The translations under genes and the position numbers were made by a program. From contig NZ_CP013443.1 in NCBI RefSeq assembly GCF_001718835.1, positions 2,604,001-2,668,000 of the forward strand: a stretch of 64,000 bases of DNA, given 5' to 3'. This DNA is from Burkholderia cepacia. Its GTDB lineage: Bacteria > Pseudomonadota > Gammaproteobacteria > Burkholderiales > Burkholderiaceae. Shown in pieces: positions 42,320 to 51,070 of the stretch (positions are counted from its first letter, which is position 1; each line of letters starts with the position of its first letter). The notes below the pieces were generated by a model, which made no database searches, was not told where the DNA came from, and saw only the letters and a program-made list of their open reading frames with translations.

Positions 42320-43342
42320 TCAAGTGCAACGTTTCGCTAATCCAGCGGCAGCCAATTCAATGGCCATCGCCTCTTCCGGCGTTTTCCATCCGAGGGTTTG
42401 ACGAGGACGGCCATTGAGCAATTTGGCGATGTCGTTCAACTGCGTTTGCGTGACGCCCGACAGGTCCATGCCCTTGGGCAAGAACTGGCGCAGCAAACCG
42501 TTGGTGTTCTCGTTGCTGCCTCGCTGCCAAGGCGCGTATGGGTCCGCAAACCAGATATCGAGATTCAGCCGCTCGGCCAGTTCGACATGACAGGTCATTT
42601 CCGATCCACGGTCATACGTCAGGCTCTCGCGCAAGAACGCCGGCAACTTCTTCATCTGGCGCGTGAAGCCTTCGAGTGCATCCTTCGCCGTACAGCCGTC
42701 CATGCGGCACAGCACCACGAAGCGTGTCTTGCGCTCGACCAGCGTGCCCACGCAGGAGCGATTGAAGGCGCCCTTGACCAGATCGCCTTCCCAATGCCCC
42801 GGCCATTTGCGCGTTTCGATCTGCTCGGGCCGGTGAATGATGCGCAGTTCTTCCGGTACGAAGCTCTTGCGGGCAAGGGTCTTGCGCGGGTTGCCGCGCG
42901 CAGGCTTTTCCTGGCGAAGCGCCTCGATCATGGCTTGCTTCAAGCCACCACGAGGATGGGTGTAAATCGCCGCGTAGATCGTTTCGTGGCTGACGCGCTG
43001 GTCGGGGCTGTCTGGGTGCATCTCGCGAAGTCTGGCAGCAATTTGCTGCGGCGACCAGCGCCGATAGACCAGTTGATGATGCACATGCCAGTACAGCGCG
43101 CTTGCGGCAAGCAGTTTGCGCGGCCGCCGGCTTCGCTCGCGCCGCGTGCGGTAGGCCTTGGCCGCGACCGTCGCGTCATAACATCGCGCAGACTCGGCGC
43201 GGTTGCGCGCCAGTTCTCGCGTGACGGTCGATGCGCTGCGTCCGAGCAGTCGGGCGATCGCGCGCACGCTCACCTTCTTTCCGCTTTCGATCATGATCAC
43301 CGCACGTTCTTCCGCGCTCAGGTGGCTGTAGCTTTTCTTCAT
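42320..43342 (-). CDS. IS30-family transposase
   Basis: This 340-residue protein begins with an N-terminal helix-turn-helix (LSAEERAVIMIESGKKVSVR ... LLGRSASTVTREL). Its DDE catalytic core includes HWEGDLVKG, LTYDRGSEMTCHVELAE and DPYAPWQRGSNENTNGLLR. These are the IS30 signature. No frameshift is seen, so it is probably functional. The TGA stop overlaps the left inverted repeat. Confidence 0.95.
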   Translation of the reverse strand: MKKSYSHLSAEERAVIMIESGKKVSVRAIARLLGRSASTVTRELARNRAESARCYDATVAAKAYRTRRERSRRPRKLLAASALYWHVHHQLVYRRWSPQQIAARLREMHPDSPDQRVSHETIYAAIYTHPRGGLKQAMIEALRQEKPARGNPRKTLARKSFVPEELRIIHRPEQIETRKWPGHWEGDLVKGAFNRSCVGTLVERKTRFVVLCRMDGCTAKDALEGFTRQMKKLPAFLRESLTYDRGSEMTCHVELAERLNLDIWFADPYAPWQRGSNENTNGLLRQFLPKGMDLSGVTQTQLNDIAKLLNGRPRQTLGWKTPEEAMAIELAAAGLAKRCT

Positions 43343-43378
43343 CGCAACACCCTATCTCAATACAGGTGTTGCACTTGA
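42320..43378. mobile_element. IS30-family insertion sequence, apparently intact
   Basis: The 1059-bp element is bounded by inverted TCAAGTGCAAC (42320-42330) and GTTGCACTTGA (43368-43378). AA dinucleotides flank both sides (42318-42319, 43379-43380), consistent with the short target duplications of this family. It encodes one full-length transposase, whose stop lies inside the terminal repeat. Confidence 0.85.
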
Positions 43379-43462
43379 AACTAGAGTCTAAGCCTCCTCC
43401 CCCCCCCCTGCTCCAGTATCGTATTTCCACTCGCTTTCTCTCAGTGTCTTTATCCACATGGT

Positions 43463-43858
43463 TTATCCATACCTCGGCCGGAATGACTGGCCTGTCAACC
43501 CAGCATAAAGGAACGCGATCGCAAACACGGCCGATATAAGAGTCTCAAGCCACATGTTGGTAAACGTATCGACTTTCGCTGTTGCAAGTGGCTTGGTCGG
43601 ATCGTAGCGGACAGGAACAGAATCGCCGACTTCCACTGAGACAAAGCTCCCGGGAAACGATACATGCTCGCCAGCTTGCGTCACAAAGGAAATCTCGGGG
43701 TGACGCTCGCCATAGTCCAGTCGGACGACCGTACCTTGCGTTGCAACCGAAGATTTAATGAAGGTCAGCTTGTCGCTGAGCGAAATCAGCGTCCAGACAG
43801 CTGCGCACAGGCCGATCATCAATGCGACGTAATTGAACTTGTGTGCTTTACTGGTCAC
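43463..43858 (-). CDS. DUF3592-type membrane protein
   Basis: This 131-residue protein has membrane helices near 10-27 and 103-122 that enclose an extracytoplasmic beta domain. The domain has the pattern TQGTVVRLDYGERHPEISFV and VGDSVPVRYDPTKPLATAKVD, typical of DUF3592. The start is GTG. It lies in the AT-richer island between the IS30 element and the zinc-ribbon gene. Function unknown; the family is often found in mobile regions. Confidence 0.7.
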   Translation of the reverse strand: MTSKAHKFNYVALMIGLCAAVWTLISLSDKLTFIKSSVATQGTVVRLDYGERHPEISFVTQAGEHVSFPGSFVSVEVGDSVPVRYDPTKPLATAKVDTFTNMWLETLISAVFAIAFLYAGLTGQSFRPRYG

Positions 43859-43945
43859 TGTTTTTTTCTGATATTAAATGTCATCCTCAAACTTCCCGAC
43901 ATGCCTCGCGAGACCTTGCGCGGTTTGCCAAGAATGACGTCAACT

Positions 43946-45181
43946 CTACGCTTGTTCCAATCTGCACCTGGCGCTTACCGGAAGATGGCGACGTTTGCGA
44001 ATTGTCTTCGGATTGGTGGTCATTGCCAGAAAAGCGCACTGTTGGCACCAATGACCACGTCTGATCGTATTCGGCGTCGCGAACCAACGATGCCCGATAT
44101 GGCATTCCCACTCGAGCCTCGTGCTGGAATTCACATACTCCGTCGAGATGCATTGACCGCCGCGCTCGGCAGCAATCGTCCGCATCAGTTCGATACCGAG
44201 CTTCAAAGAACTATAACTACACACACGACACCACCTTCCCGCAACGATCGCTCCCGGCACCGCCGACCAGCGATGACCATGTGCACACGCCCATTCAAGT
44301 TTTGTCGCGGCGTTCTTGTAGGCACGCGAAAGGCACCGGCCACCATGTGCTTTCGCTAAGCTGCGCATATCGGCGATGTCATATACGTTGCCCTTGTTCT
44401 GGCATCTCGGGCACCACGATCCTCGAAAGATCTTCGCTCCCTGCGTTTCCCATTCGTGACCATGCTCGCAACGGAATTGATAATACGCATCGTTTCCGGC
44501 GTATTCGGTCGCGAGGCACACGCCACCTCGTCCCAATGCGTGAGCCCGCATTACCTCAAGGCCGTCAGCGCGACGATAAGCTACTGACTTTTTCACGTTG
44601 GCGCATTGCCGACACCATGCACCTCTCGTCACATCGAGACCGACCGTCTCCCATTCGTGCCCTTCCGCACACCGAAAGCGATAGCGATCTGCAAGTTTTG
44701 TGTAGGTCGTCGACAAGCATTTCCCGCCGCGATCCCGCGCGGCCGCACGCAGGCGTTTCATCCCGTCCGGATCGGTCATCCGCTTCGAATGCTCCGAACG
44801 GGCACACAACACGCACCATGATCCTTTCTGCAAGTTGCTGGCTGTCTTCTCGAAGACATGTCCTTCACGGCAGACAAACTCGTAGCTAGCCTTACGACCA
44901 GCATAACGGTCCGACAGGCAGCGACCACCTGCTTTGCGAGCCACTCGGTCCAGATACAACAGAGCGTCCTGGTCACGGCAGGCTGGACACGCCACGAGCG
45001 TGTACAGCAGATGCGACCCGGAACGACTCAGCTCATGTCCTCGTCGACATCGGAATCGATATTGCGCATTCCACCCGTGCCATTCCGATTCGAGAAGCTT
45101 GAGGCCGTAAGGCAACAGTGCTTGGCGCAATCTTTTCAGTTGGTCTACGGGCAACTTCGACAACTCCGCTTTGTCCGGCAC
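43946..45181 (-). CDS. Protein of six tandem zinc-ribbon repeats
   Basis: This 411-residue protein consists of six repeats of about 60-67 residues. Each has a first zinc knuckle of the form CxxGH (CRRGH, CREGH, CAEGH, CEHGH, CAHGH, CHIGH) and a second of the form CxxC (CPAC, CVLC, CRQC, CPRC, CRVC, CQQC). Between repeats runs GG-CLS--Y. This resembles the DUF4379-like zinc-ribbon family. Nucleic-acid or protein binding is likely; no catalytic domain is present. The start is GTG with AAGGAG close upstream. Lower GC than the core and location between two IS elements indicate acquisition by transfer. Confidence 0.8.
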   Translation of the reverse strand: MPDKAELSKLPVDQLKRLRQALLPYGLKLLESEWHGWNAQYRFRCRRGHELSRSGSHLLYTLVACPACRDQDALLYLDRVARKAGGRCLSDRYAGRKASYEFVCREGHVFEKTASNLQKGSWCVLCARSEHSKRMTDPDGMKRLRAAARDRGGKCLSTTYTKLADRYRFRCAEGHEWETVGLDVTRGAWCRQCANVKKSVAYRRADGLEVMRAHALGRGGVCLATEYAGNDAYYQFRCEHGHEWETQGAKIFRGSWCPRCQNKGNVYDIADMRSLAKAHGGRCLSRAYKNAATKLEWACAHGHRWSAVPGAIVAGRWCRVCSYSSLKLGIELMRTIAAERGGQCISTEYVNSSTRLEWECHIGHRWFATPNTIRRGHWCQQCAFLAMTTNPKTIRKRRHLPVSARCRLEQA

Positions 45182-45435
45182 CGGCTCCTTCTGCAGTGTT
45201 CTGTCGGTGCCTCGTATCGGTCAGGAATTTCCGTACGATATTGTTTGCCATTACCATAACTGATCCTGTCCAAAATCGATCCACCAAACAAACGATAGAA
45301 CCACGGACCCACCCTCGAAACTCGAACATCTGCGTCACTTGGGCAGATTCTGATATGCCATCTTCAATATGATATCTCGATATTGCGGATACTTCCCCAA
45401 TAACTCAGATTGAGTAAGAATTCTATAATCAGCAT

Positions 45436-45444
45436 CGTCAAAGC
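45436..45444. repeat. Target-site duplication of the IS50-type element, left copy
   Basis: CGTCAAAGC at 45436-45444 matches 46931-46939 exactly. Nine bases is the normal IS50 duplication length. Confidence 0.9.
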
Positions 45445-46930
45445 CATCGGCTTATACACAATTGTCGGCGTGACCGCCGGCACGTAACTTTTGCAATGTC
45501 TTGGCGGCGACATGAACCTCTTTGAGTCCGAGCCAGATGGCTTTCGCACCGGGTTCGCCGTCGCCCTTGCGGCCGAGGAATCCGCCCAGGCGCGCGATCA
45601 AGCGCAGCACCTCGTTGAGCTTGGGCTGGGCCGGCTGCTTGACGTCGGTGAGCAAATACGCGCCGCGAATTTCATCGGCATCGAAGAACAGTTCGGCATC
45701 GAGATCGGGGCAACTGCGGCCCAGGCGCATTAGATGGGTGATCCGCCACGCCACCACCAGAAACAGTGCCAACGCGCGCTCAAGTCGTTCAATCGTGCCC
45801 AATTGCAACGCCTCGACTCGGCAGCCGTTCTTCAGCACGTTGAACAAGATCTCGATTTCCCAGCGCGCCCGATACCAGTCGATCAGTTCAATCGCTTCCG
45901 GCAGCGTCGTGGCTTCGCGGTTGGTCAGCAAGCGCCATTCGATCGGCTTGACGCCGCTTGGTGCATCAAACTCACGCGCCACCAGACACGTGGCCGCTAC
46001 GCTTTGACCAACACCTGCCGGCAGTTCGATGCGCCGCAACCATACGTGCTGACGCACTTGGCGCGCCTTCACGCCGTGACGCGAGCCCATCGTGAAGGCA
46101 ATCTCGCCGAGCGGTGCGCCTTCTGTCGTCGCCGCCCACAGCTTCGCTGCCTCGGGCAGCGCACGGTCGTGGGTCGAGCGAATCAGCCAATCCGCCGGCG
46201 TGTCCAGCTCCTGCGCCCGCACCATCAGTGCGAGCATGTCCGCCTCGCGATCAGCGACGTACACCAGTCGCGTGTGCGGCAAGCTCGCTGCCGTTTCCGC
46301 CACCCGCTCGTAGCCCTCGATCCAGCGCAGGCTTTCCTTGAGGCCGCCGCGCTTGCCCTGCGCGTCCTTGGGCTCACGCGCCCACATCCACGCGTCAAGC
46401 ACGCCCAGCGGCACCCGCTCGGGCGTCACCGCGTAGGTCGGATGCAAATACATCCCGCGCTGCGCCTCGTAAGACAGCGGTCCGAGGCCCATTGCCTGCC
46501 GGCCGTTGAAATCCAGTTCCGTGGTGTCCTGCAGGCACAGCACGACCGACTGGGCTGCCATGCGTTGCTCGGTCTGCCGCCAGTGCGGCTCCAGAATCGC
46601 TCCCCACTCGACCTCGTCGTTGTCGAAGAAGCGGTACGCCCCCATCGTCTCGCCCCAGCCCCGACACGCCTGCGGCACGCCGGCCGTCGGCTTGGCCGCC
46701 AATCGTTCCATCAATGTCCTCGCTCGCTTGTTCAAGCGCGCGTCGCCAAGGTCAAGGTCGGTAAATTCAGTTTCCGTCCAGTACGGTGCTTCCAGGGCCA
46801 AGGCGTTCACGCAAAAAGCGAGAGTAAACGCGACGCGCCGAAAGTTTACAAGCCCCGCGCGCTCTTATTGCTCGACGACGGTTTGTTCCGGCCTACGGTT
46901 GCGGAGGCCAGGCTTGTGTATAAGACGATG
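45445..46930. mobile_element. IS4-family (IS50 group) insertion sequence, intact
   Basis: The 1486-bp element has terminal repeats CATCGGCTTATACACAA (45445-45461) and, inverted, CATCGTCTTATACACAA (46930-46914). The CTTATACACAA core is shared with Tn5/IS50 outside ends. Flanking 9-bp duplications are perfect, so the insertion is recent and undisturbed. Confidence 0.92.
45452..46810 (-). CDS. IS4-family (IS50 group) transposase
   Basis: This 452-residue protein opens with the N-terminal DNA-binding region FTDLDLGDARLNKRARTLME. The DDE core has LCLQDTTELDF (first Asp) and YVADREADM (second Asp). The Y-(2)-R-(3)-E-(6)-K signature is present as YRARWEIEILFNVLK. This is the Tn5-type layout and appears full length. 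The stop codon lies within the left terminal repeat. Confidence 0.94.
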   Translation of the reverse strand: MNALALEAPYWTETEFTDLDLGDARLNKRARTLMERLAAKPTAGVPQACRGWGETMGAYRFFDNDEVEWGAILEPHWRQTEQRMAAQSVVLCLQDTTELDFNGRQAMGLGPLSYEAQRGMYLHPTYAVTPERVPLGVLDAWMWAREPKDAQGKRGGLKESLRWIEGYERVAETAASLPHTRLVYVADREADMLALMVRAQELDTPADWLIRSTHDRALPEAAKLWAATTEGAPLGEIAFTMGSRHGVKARQVRQHVWLRRIELPAGVGQSVAATCLVAREFDAPSGVKPIEWRLLTNREATTLPEAIELIDWYRARWEIEILFNVLKNGCRVEALQLGTIERLERALALFLVVAWRITHLMRLGRSCPDLDAELFFDADEIRGAYLLTDVKQPAQPKLNEVLRLIARLGGFLGRKGDGEPGAKAIWLGLKEVHVAAKTLQKLRAGGHADNCV

Positions 46931-46939
46931 CGTCAAAGC
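46931..46939. repeat. Target-site duplication of the IS50-type element, right copy
   Basis: CGTCAAAGC at 46931-46939 matches the left copy at 45436-45444. Confidence 0.9.
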
Positions 46940-47672
46940 CCGGCACAACTGCGCAACTGACCAAAGTGTAATCACCTGAATCAACCGATGCCCCGAAAAT
47001 CCACCCTCCACGCATGACTACAGAGAGTACCTCCCCACGTTCCAGGTTAGGGCCGATACGGGTCGTGCGATATTTTCCCGTCTCATCGATGACATGCATA
47101 GTCATCGGATCGCCTGAATGGTAATACCATATTTCATCTGATTTCATCTGATGAAAGTGGGACGGGCTGTCATGTGTCACCATGAAATAGATCCCGCTAT
47201 AATTTTTCCTTTCAGCACCGCTCGCTGTTTTTCGGAAAATATCCGATCCGAACGCGTATCTGAAATACCCCCCTTCAGGATGAGGCTCTAGACCCAGCTT
47301 CTCCATCCAGAATTCCCTCGACTCCTGATGTCTGATGCCATTTGCCTTCGACATAACGTTCCCTGCAGATATCATAAGAAGTGTTGCAAAAATTGAAACG
47401 ACAGTGACTCGTGCAATTACCGCCACCGCCCCTCTACTCATCAATTTATTTTTTTTGCCAACATACGATGTGGTGTTAGTTGAAATTTATACAACATCGC
47501 GAGACGGCAGGTGCACGGGGGAATAGTAACGCTGCTGATCCTACACGATGATATCGACAGCTATGAAAATCGCCAACATGAACTTGTGTCATCCTTGAAA
47601 TATCGGAAATTTTCATTGTGCGCGCCCGGTCCGCTATCATCTCGTAGGTTTAGAATTGCTCTATGTTCAATC

Positions 47673-47999
47673 GTGACCACTGACCTTCAGAATCTCCAAG
47701 CGCAACTGCGTGAATTGAATACCCGTCTTGCGGACGTCAAGAAGGACGAGAAGCAAGCATATTTGGCAGCCGTTCAGGAGCGCGTTGCGCTGTACGGCAT
47801 CACGGAAGACGAATTGCTGAGGGCAGCGGGCTTCCGGAAGTCGCGCAAACAGCGGGCGCCAGCGAAATACTACGACTCGTCCACGGGCAAAACGTGGTCC
47901 GGCCATGGTCCGCGCCCGAAATGGCTCGAAGGGAAGAACCTAGACGACTACCTGATCGACCGGGCGGGGAAGCCGTGGTGGCCCGGAGAAGACGCGTAG
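47673..47999 (+). CDS. H-NS-family nucleoid protein
   Basis: This 108-residue protein has an N-terminal coiled-coil oligomerisation region (LQNLQAQLRELNTRLADVKKD). The C-terminal H-NS DNA-binding motif is KYYDSSTGKTWSGHGPRPKW. GTG at 47673 gives the usual family length; the upstream frame is open but has no better start and the ribosome site is weak. H-NS-like proteins silence AT-rich acquired DNA; an island-borne copy may silence its own neighbourhood. Confidence 0.85.
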   Translation: MTTDLQNLQAQLRELNTRLADVKKDEKQAYLAAVQERVALYGITEDELLRAAGFRKSRKQRAPAKYYDSSTGKTWSGHGPRPKWLEGKNLDDYLIDRAGKPWWPGEDA

Positions 48000-48039
48000 A
48001 ACCTGGCACGAACCTCGGTCGCTATCGGTTCGACAGGAC

Positions 48040-48352
48040 ATACAGCGGCAATCCGCGTGCAGGTTCGCCGTGATATGCGCCGACTGCTGCGTCGACGCCG
48101 CAATCCCTTCCGCGCTTGGCGAAGTGACCTGGGCCTGGAACTTGGTCCGATACTCGGCTATCAGCTTGTGGGCCAGTGTGATCGCCTCTGCTCGGTCAGA
48201 GGTCGTAAGGCTTGCTGGAAAGCATTGGTCGCCAGATTGCCATTCTTCAGGCGCGGCCAAAGGTGCCGCACTTTATCCGGGATACCAATGCGAAGGTGAT
48301 AAACCGAGCCCTCCAGGCGGAGCCCATTTGGGAGAGATTGCATGTCGTCCAC
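48040..48352 (-). pseudogene. Remnant of a tyrosine-recombinase (integrase) N-terminus
   Basis: From 48352 the frame reads GLRLEGSVYHLRIGIPDKVR, the start of many phage-type integrases (IP-D-R motif). Near 48220 the similarity shifts frame and continues as SLTTSDRAEAITLAHKLIAE before ending. No catalytic domain remains. Its place next to tRNA-Ser suggests it once drove integration of the island. Confidence 0.6.
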
Positions 48353-48399
48353 CCACGTATTTTGACACGCGAATTGACATGCTGAATTGACATACCCGG

Positions 48400-48459
48400 A
48401 AAAGCAAAAGCCCCGAAACCCTTACCAGTATTGGACTTTCCTTTACTGGCGGGGCTTTC
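48400..48459 (-). terminator. Terminator-like hairpin downstream of tRNA-Ser
   Basis: On the minus strand AAGCCCCG and CGGGGCTT pair around an inner CCAGTA/TACTGG stem, followed by T-rich sequence (complement of 48400-48411). It lies directly after the tRNA 3' end. Confidence 0.6.
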
Positions 48460-48473
48460 GGGGCCTTATATTC

Positions 48474-48563
48474 TGGCGGAGAGAGGGGGATTCGAACCCC
48501 CGATAGGCTTTCACCTATACACGCTTTCCAGGCGTGCGACTTAAACCACTCATCCATCTCTCC
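48474..48563 (-). tRNA. tRNA-Ser (anticodon GGA)
   Basis: The 90-nt cloverleaf has a 7-bp acceptor stem GGAGAGA/TCTCTCC, discriminator G and encoded CCA (48476-48474). The D arm includes AGTGGTTTAAGTC. The anticodon loop is CTGGAAA with GGA. The long variable arm is typical of tRNA-Ser, and GGGGGTTCGAATCCCCC forms the T arm. The island to its left and the adjacent integrase remnant indicate that its 3' end served as an attachment site. Confidence 0.95.
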
Positions 48564-48623
48564 GGGAAGAGCGAGAGTATAGCAAACTCTTGCGGCGCCC
48601 CGCCACTCCCTCGTGCACACCCG

Positions 48624-50639
48624 TCACGGATGGCGAATGTAGTCGACGAGCGCACGCGTGTAATCGTCCGGCCGGCGGTCGAGCAGGCTGACGACGATCG
48701 CCACCGCGAACCCCGCCGGCACCCCGAACACGCCCGAGCTGATCGGTTCGATCCCGAACCACGTGCGCCCCGCGAATCCCGTCAGTTGCGTGAAGTACGG
48801 ATAGGTCGACACGATGTAGTACACGCACACCGCGAGCCCGGTCACCATCCCGGCGATGGCGCCGCGCGTCGTCGTGCGCTTCCAGAAAACGCCGAGCACC
48901 AGCACCGGAAAGAAGCTCGAGGCCGCCAGCGAGAACGCGGCGCCGACGAGAAACAGGATCTTCCCCGTATTGAGCGACGCGACATACGACGCGAACAGGG
49001 CGACACCGAGCAGCAGCACCTTCGAGATCGTCACGCGCCGCTGGCTCGACGCGTCGGGCGCGACCATGCAGTAGTAGACGTCGTGCGACAGCGCGTTCGC
49101 GATCGTCAGCAGCAGCCCGTCCGCGGTCGACAGCGCCGCGGCAAGCGCACCGGCCGCGATCAGTCCCGACACGACGTACGGCAGCCCCGCAATCTCCGGC
49201 GCGGCCAGCACGACCATGTCCGGCTGCATCTGGATTTCCGACCAGTGCACGATGCCGTCGCGAATCACCTCGACGACGCTGATCAGGTCGGGCTCGAAGT
49301 GATGCCATTGCGTGACCCATGCCGGCAATTCCGCGAACGGCCGCCCGACGAGGTTCGCGAGGATCTCGTACTTGATCAGCACCGCGAGCACCGGCACGCT
49401 CAGGTAGAACAGCGCGATGAAGAACAAGGTCCACCCGACCGAGCGCCGCGCCGACGCGACCGACGTGGTCGTGTTGTAGCGCGTCAGGATGTGCGGCAGG
49501 CTCGCGGTGCCGAGCGACAGGCACAGCAGCAGCGCGAGGAAATTCCGCTCGCGCGGCTTGCGTTCGTCATCGCTCGCGGCGGGAAACGGCTCGTGCATCG
49601 GTACCGGCGGCTCGGCACGGGCCAGCAGGTCGTCACGCGCCTGCGTCCACGCGACCCGCGCCGCCGCCGGATCGCGCGGAAAGTCGGCCAGCTCGCGCTC
49701 GCGCTGGCTGATCTCGCGCAGCGGCCCGTTGTGGCGCCGCAGGTCGGCCAGCTGGTCGGCGAGATGCCGGCGTGCATCCGCATACGACGCAGGCAGCCGG
49801 TCGAGCCGAGTCTGGATGTCAGCGGCTTGTCGTCGATACGCGTCGCGCACCTGTTGCTCGTCGCGCGAATCGCGCACCTGCGCCTCGCGCGCCGCGACGC
49901 GCTCCATCAGCTTGCCGTAGCTGAACTGCGGCACCGGGCCGAGCCCGTTCTTCATCGCGATCAGCGACACCGGAATCAGGATCGCGCTGATCAGGATGAT
50001 GTACTGCGCGACCTGCGTCCAGGTGACCGCGCGCATCCCGCCGAGAAACGAACACACGAGAATGCCCGCGAGCCCGCAGAAGATCCCGATCGCGAAATCG
50101 ACGCCGATGAAGCGCGTCGCGATCAGGCCGATCCCCTGGATCTGCGCGACCAGGTACACGAACGAACAGAGGATCGCCGCGCCGGCCGCGAGCGCACGCA
50201 CGGCCGTGCTCGAAAAGCGCGTACCGAGAAAATCGGGAATCGTGTAGCGCGCGAGCTTGCGCACATAAGGCGCGAGCAGGAACGCGACGAGGCAGAACCC
50301 GCCCGTCCAGCCCATCACGTACGCGAGCGCATCGTAGCCGGTCGCGTAAAGCGAGCCGGCCAGGCCGATGAACGACGCGGCCGACAGCCAGTCCGCCGCC
50401 GTCGCCATCCCGTTGAACGCGGACGGCACGCGCCGCCCGGCCACGTAGTATTCGACGAGATCGGACGTGCGCGACAGCAGCCCGATCACCGCATACACGG
50501 CGATCGGCACGAACAGGAACACGTAGCCGATCCAGACGCCGGAGCCGGTGGCGCGCTCGATCCGCCACATCAGCAGCACGAATCCGAGAAACCCCAGCGT
50601 GTAAAGCGCATACGCGCGGATCAATCGATGCGTCAGCAT
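48624..50639 (-). CDS. Sodium/solute symporter (SSS family, VC_2705-type large subunit)
   Basis: This 671-residue protein has about 13 helices and the SSS motifs GMATAADWLSAASFIGLAGS and SLGTASLPHILTRYNTT. An unusual, highly charged coiled-coil insert of about 110 residues (roughly 225-335) splits the helices. It lies three bases after the small DUF4212 subunit gene and near acs, the common arrangement for acetate-type Na+ symporters. Acetate or another short carboxylate is the likely substrate. Confidence 0.88.
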   Translation of the reverse strand: MLTHRLIRAYALYTLGFLGFVLLMWRIERATGSGVWIGYVFLFVPIAVYAVIGLLSRTSDLVEYYVAGRRVPSAFNGMATAADWLSAASFIGLAGSLYATGYDALAYVMGWTGGFCLVAFLLAPYVRKLARYTIPDFLGTRFSSTAVRALAAGAAILCSFVYLVAQIQGIGLIATRFIGVDFAIGIFCGLAGILVCSFLGGMRAVTWTQVAQYIILISAILIPVSLIAMKNGLGPVPQFSYGKLMERVAAREAQVRDSRDEQQVRDAYRRQAADIQTRLDRLPASYADARRHLADQLADLRRHNGPLREISQRERELADFPRDPAAARVAWTQARDDLLARAEPPVPMHEPFPAASDDERKPRERNFLALLLCLSLGTASLPHILTRYNTTTSVASARRSVGWTLFFIALFYLSVPVLAVLIKYEILANLVGRPFAELPAWVTQWHHFEPDLISVVEVIRDGIVHWSEIQMQPDMVVLAAPEIAGLPYVVSGLIAAGALAAALSTADGLLLTIANALSHDVYYCMVAPDASSQRRVTISKVLLLGVALFASYVASLNTGKILFLVGAAFSLAASSFFPVLVLGVFWKRTTTRGAIAGMVTGLAVCVYYIVSTYPYFTQLTGFAGRTWFGIEPISSGVFGVPAGFAVAIVVSLLDRRPDDYTRALVDYIRHP

Positions 50640-50642
50640 CCG

Positions 50643-50987
50643 TCAGCGCCCGCCACGCGTGTCGCCGGCCTGCGCCGCGTACGCGTCGTACGCGCGGCGC
50701 AGCGTGCGGTCTGCGCGTTGCATCAGCCCGATGTACGCGACGATCAGCACGAGATACACGAGAATCGCGCCCTGCGCGCCGACATAGAACGGCAGGCTGA
50801 ACCCGGCGAAGCGCACGCTCGCGAGCGCGGGCCCGAAGAACGGCACGATGAACGACACGGCGAAACCGATCGCCATCAGCACCGCGATCAGCGCGACGTT
50901 GAAGCGCCAGTAACGTGCGTGGGCACGCGCGAGCGGTTCGGGAACGGGCGGTGGCGCGGCAGGCGCGGATCGGGTCGGAACGGTCAT
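50643..50987 (-). CDS. DUF4212 small subunit of the sodium/solute symporter
   Basis: This 114-residue protein has two membrane helices (about 36-55 and 72-95) and the motif RAHARYWRFNVALIAVLMAI. It is the usual small partner of the VC_2705-type symporter. ATG at 50987 is preferred to a TTG at 51002; no clear Shine-Dalgarno is seen. The terminator of acs lies just upstream, so it has its own promoter or depends on read-through. Confidence 0.85.
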   Translation of the reverse strand: MTVPTRSAPAAPPPVPEPLARAHARYWRFNVALIAVLMAIGFAVSFIVPFFGPALASVRFAGFSLPFYVGAQGAILVYLVLIVAYIGLMQRADRTLRRAYDAYAAQAGDTRGGR

Positions 50988-51000
50988 GCCGTTATGTAAC

Positions 51001-51043
51001 AAAAAGCCCCTGCGCGGGCAATCGGGATTGCCGCGCAGGGGCT
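51001..51043 (-). terminator. Rho-independent terminator of acs
   Basis: AGCCCCTGCGCGGCAATC and its inverse form an 18-bp stem with one bulge (51005-51043). On the minus strand it is followed by a T-run (complement of 51001-51005). Confidence 0.85.
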
Positions 51044-51070
51044 CGTGCGCGTGATGCGCAACCGGTACGG

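Larger units (their letters stand above)
45335..47444 (-). pseudogene. Cupin (DUF985-type) gene split by an IS50-type element
   Basis: The 5' part (46931-47444) encodes a membrane or signal segment, then the DUF985 cupin pattern: FWMEKLGLEPHPEGGYFRYAF, SGIYFMVTHDSPSHFHQMKSD, EIWYYHSGDPMTMHVID. The IS sits after VVPGFD. Removing the element and one 9-bp repeat joins it in frame to 45335-45435, which restores an ending through DADYRILTQSELLGKYPQY to a TGA. The ancestral gene is exactly 205 codons. As it stands, the protein would end with about 12 residues read from the element. DUF985 cupins are small sugar-binding-like barrels of unclear function. Confidence 0.88.

Noticed and set aside
43176..43457. 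Short minus-strand frame overlapping the IS30 right end
   Set aside because: It runs through the inverted repeat into the transposase in another frame and has no coherent protein features.
41768..48473. Direct repeat of the tRNA-Ser 3' end as the second attachment site
   Set aside because: I looked for the T-arm/acceptor sequence at the left side of the island and did not find a convincing copy.
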